Source: Larix sibirica
Lineage: Eukaryota; Streptophyta; Pinopsida; Pinales; Pinaceae
Length of the DNA stretch: 21,615 bases
NCBI GenBank assembly: GCA_004151065.3
Contig: NWUY0300071650.1
Coordinates: 1 to 21,615, forward strand
Direction of reading: 5' to 3'
The translations under genes and the position numbers were made by a program. Position 1 is the stretch's first letter, and each line of letters opens with the position of its first letter. A model generated the notes under the pieces. That model did not search any database, had not been told where the DNA came from, and saw nothing but the letters and a program-made list of their open reading frames with translations. Of the stretch, positions 19,512 to 21,615 are shown piece by piece.

Positions 19512-19962
19512 CATTCAGCTAAGGAAGAACCATCTATAGATCCAGATGAAGAAGTTGTTGACATGGATGAATAGGTCGTTGTAGATCCAACAACCAAAGT
19601 ACTTTCAACATAGGATACTCTTCAAGAAACATTTGATCTAGTTGGATATCCAATAGATACTTAGTGGACCCACTCACATTCTCAAAGTGATCCTCATTCA
19701 CTCATTGCTATTGAGCCCTTGATTCCCATCCATAGTTACATGGCCAATATAGGATATCCACAATTTTTTCATAAGCTGAAAAAAATCCATATTGGTATGC
19801 TACCATGAAGGAGGAGCATCAATCTCTAATGAAGAACCAAGCTTGCCATCCATATCCCCTACCCTCTGGTATTAAACTTGTATGGTGCAAGTGGAGATCT
19901 CGATCAAAGTTGGTAGTAGATGGACATGAGAGTGATCATGAATCAATATGTACTCAACAGTA
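19512..19962 (+). pseudogene. Copia pol fragment: spacer and start of reverse transcriptase
   Basis: The right half carries the start of the copia reverse-transcriptase domain (RVT_2): NPYWYATMKEEHQSLMKNQ (from about 19784) and LPSGIKLVWCKW (about 19862-19897), matching the W-x-x-A-M-x-x-E-x-x-S-L-x-x-N and L-P-x-G-x-K-x-V-x-x-K-W pattern. The left half (19512-19770, another frame) is acidic, SAKEEPSIDPDEEVVDMDE, as in the integrase-RT spacer, with TAG stops at about 19572, 19611 and 19662. A one-base shift near 19770 joins the two. RT similarity fades after VDGHES, before the catalytic YVDD motif, and breaks at a G-run cluster. The piece is a remnant without activity. It need not belong to the copia element at 1733. 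Confidence 0.82.
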
Positions 19963-19974
19963 TCCTCTTTTTTT

Positions 19975-19998
19975 GGGGGGGTGGGGGGTCTTGGGGGG
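19975..19998 (+). repeat. G-run cluster (G-quadruplex-like)
   Basis: Runs of 7, 6 and 6 G (19975-19981, 19983-19988, 19993-19998), preceded by T7. The sequence allows a four-tract quadruplex if the 7-G run is split. It lies just past the end of the RT similarity. Confidence 0.7.
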
Positions 19999-20109
19999 AT
20001 CATTTCCCAATAAGTTTTCCATATTTTCTCGTTTTCAAGAGATATTCTTTTTGTACATGGGTACCTAACATGGCTTCTATTATTCATCATAATCACCTAA
20101 GTTAGGCTT

Positions 20110-20121
20110 AATGTGGGGATT
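20110..20121 (+). other. Candidate polypurine tract
   Basis: AATGTGGGGATT directly before TGGTGCAC, the possible first bases of an LTR. Shorter and less pure than a good PPT. Confidence 0.35.
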
Positions 20122-20901
20122 TGGTGCACACATACACCTTACTGCATCCATTTTGCATCTCTAATGGTCAAGATCACACCTACTAGAGTTAATCTCTTCT
20201 CTCCATTATCAAATGTACTCTTCCTAGACCAATCCCTTTTTTTGAGGTTAAAATGTAAACTAATAGTTAGTTAGGGTTCCCTCCTATTTAGTTTTCCCCA
20301 TTTTTAGAGATTAAGGCACTCTTTCTTGAGGGTTCCCTGCTCTTTAGGTTTTTATGCACTTAAGTTAGCAAATAAGGCTTAGTGAATTGATTAAGACACC
20401 TTAATTGGATATTTTAGCTTAGTTAACTATCTAGTTGGATAATTTGTCTTAGTCAACTACCAAGTATACCCTATTTTGACTAATTTGGACTAGTTATACT
20501 TTAGTTTCACATGCATAAATAAGCTAACTACCTCTTGAGGTTGTTCCAAGGCTAGTTAACCATGGCCACTCATGCATTGCCAGGTTTCTCTCTAAGGAGG
20601 GCACACTTATCTAAAATTAGGCACAAAATCACCTCACTTGAGTTTTGAATTCCTAGTTACACCCTATAATCTATGGCATGCTCATCATTGCTTCCTTAAC
20701 AATGTGCGCTTGATTTGTTATGGGTAATTACTATGGGTTTGAATAGTCATTCATCTCATGCATGTAATTAAGACTAAGCTTGGTTACCTATATATGAATT
20801 CTTTCATCTCATTGATGAAGAACTTCTATAATCCATTTCTCAGTGTATTCTTTTGAGGATGCATTGATTAATAAAAAATACTTAGCTTTGCTCTTGATGC
20901 A
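20122..20901 (+). mobile_element. Probable 3' LTR
   Basis: Starts TGGTGCACAC after a PPT-like sequence and ends TTGATGCA, giving TG...CA, about 780 bp. A TATA box (TATATAT, 20789-20795) is followed 75 bases later by AATAAA (20870-20875) and 25 bases later by the right edge, the spacing expected for U3-R-U5 with a short U5. No coding capacity. The RT fragment 160 bases upstream suggests it closes an internally deleted copia element. Both edges are inferred; the terminal inverted repeat is poor. Confidence 0.45.
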
Positions 20902-21615
20902 GGAGGGGAGCCAACCAACGAGGTTGCCGATGAACACTGGTGCAGAGAGCAGGTTGAGTTGTCGAAGTCAACAAGTCAAGTAGAAAGCAATCGGTATGCG
21001 AACGACTGGAGTAGCATAGCAGATGATGTGTTAGGTAGAGAATCGACAGGTAATGGTCGATAGACGAAAAGTGGAGTAAGATGTCAGGTAGTCGACAAGT
21101 GGTTGAAATACGATGCAACAGATTTGGCGAAGCCAAACATGGAAAAAGGGGAGGACTGGCGCACCGCAAGAGATAAGAAGTAAGCCACCAAGTAGGTTGA
21201 GATGTGACCGACTACTATAGCATGGTCGGAAGGGCAGAAAGTCAAGGAAACTGTACCTAGTAGCCGTTCAGGGTTACTGAGGAAGTTAATACAATTATCG
21301 TGGGTAGGTGAAGGACATGACAGGTGTTGTCATGGACAGAGGTTATGCAGCACAGTTGGGAGCTGACAGTTGCAGGTCTGCAGGATTTGGAAGGATCGGC
21401 TTATAGAAGGATGCATGTCTCAGGGATTGCAATAATCTCGGGAACAACAGGAGTAGGGTAGAAGACAAAGGAGAGAAATTGGAGAGGGGGATCTTTTGGA
21501 TCAGTAGCATCAGAGAGCGCAGCGTTTGGAGTGACCAAGAGAGAAAAGAGAGAGTCACGAAAGTGGGATCAGAGAGTTGAGATCGAGCCATAGCTCAGAG
21601 TTCTGAGGTGAACCA
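20902..21615. other. GC- and purine-rich stretch, unassigned
   Basis: Composition changes sharply at the LTR right edge. In the sample line 21481-21540, 32 of 60 bases are G/C and 39 of 60 are purines. Frequent GAGAG, GGTAG and TCGAC-like words occur. The minus-strand open frames here (20882-21169, 21343-21591) are Leu/Ser/Pro-rich, as expected from reading a purine-rich strand backwards, and are not believed. Could be a retrotransposon leader or host sequence. Confidence 0.4.

Noticed and set aside
20882-21591. Minus-strand open frames of 95 and 82 codons
   Set aside because: They are Leu/Ser/Pro-rich products of reading a purine-rich strand in reverse, with no domain pattern.
1-21615. tRNA, rRNA or other structured RNA genes
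   Set aside because: No cloverleaf, B-box pattern or rRNA-like stretch was found by eye; only PBS sequences complementary to tRNA 3' ends are present.

Overview
The window looks like nuclear intergenic DNA from a seed plant with a large, repeat-rich genome. It is AT-rich, has no bacterial-style gene packing and no intact protein gene. Every recognisable coding stretch is a decayed piece of a plant LTR retrotransposon (Ty1/copia or Ty3/gypsy). I cannot name the species; a gymnosperm is possible but not shown.

Layout. (1) 199-3090 is an old copia element: a possible 5' LTR, a decayed initiator-Met-type primer-binding site (PBS, 1630), a gag pseudogene with a CCHC knuckle (1733-2600), a protease scar, then a jump to the C-terminal part of integrase (2951-3088). 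Integrase breaks off exactly where an LTR-like sequence starts (TGTAACACCC, 3087). (2) 3087-4650 holds that LTR-like start plus a second gag remnant with a CX2HX4HX4C knuckle (3856-4044). (3) 4650-9189 is the best-preserved element: a gypsy 5' LTR (4650-5503), a PBS of the TGGCGACTC type (5512), a long non-coding leader, and a gag pseudogene (7413-9189) with a full capsid-like region, a basic linker and a damaged zinc knuckle. It is cut off before pol. (4) 9359-12760 may be a non-autonomous element: a TATA-bearing LTR candidate, a tRNA-Asp-type PBS (10878), about 1.8 kb with almost no coding capacity, and a G-rich polypurine tract (PPT, 12734). (5) 12750-19440 is mostly unassignable and AT-rich. 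It contains one unrecognised Trp-rich open stretch (13453-13698), an LTR-like control region (14319-14873), some minus-strand open stretches (15770-17134), hairpins and short tandem repeats. (6) 19512-19962 is the start of a copia reverse transcriptase, broken at a G-run cluster and followed by a likely LTR (20122-20901). (7) 20902-21615 is a GC- and purine-rich stretch of unknown nature.

Nothing here works as a pathway. The window is a record of layered insertion, truncation and mutation. Many in-frame stops are TAG where context suggests CAG (Gln), which fits deamination of methylated cytosine at CHG sites. No convincing new biological system was seen. The items most worth checking are the PBS/PPT pair with an almost empty interior, the Trp-rich open stretch, and the 51-base in-frame gag duplication beside the ambiguous base.
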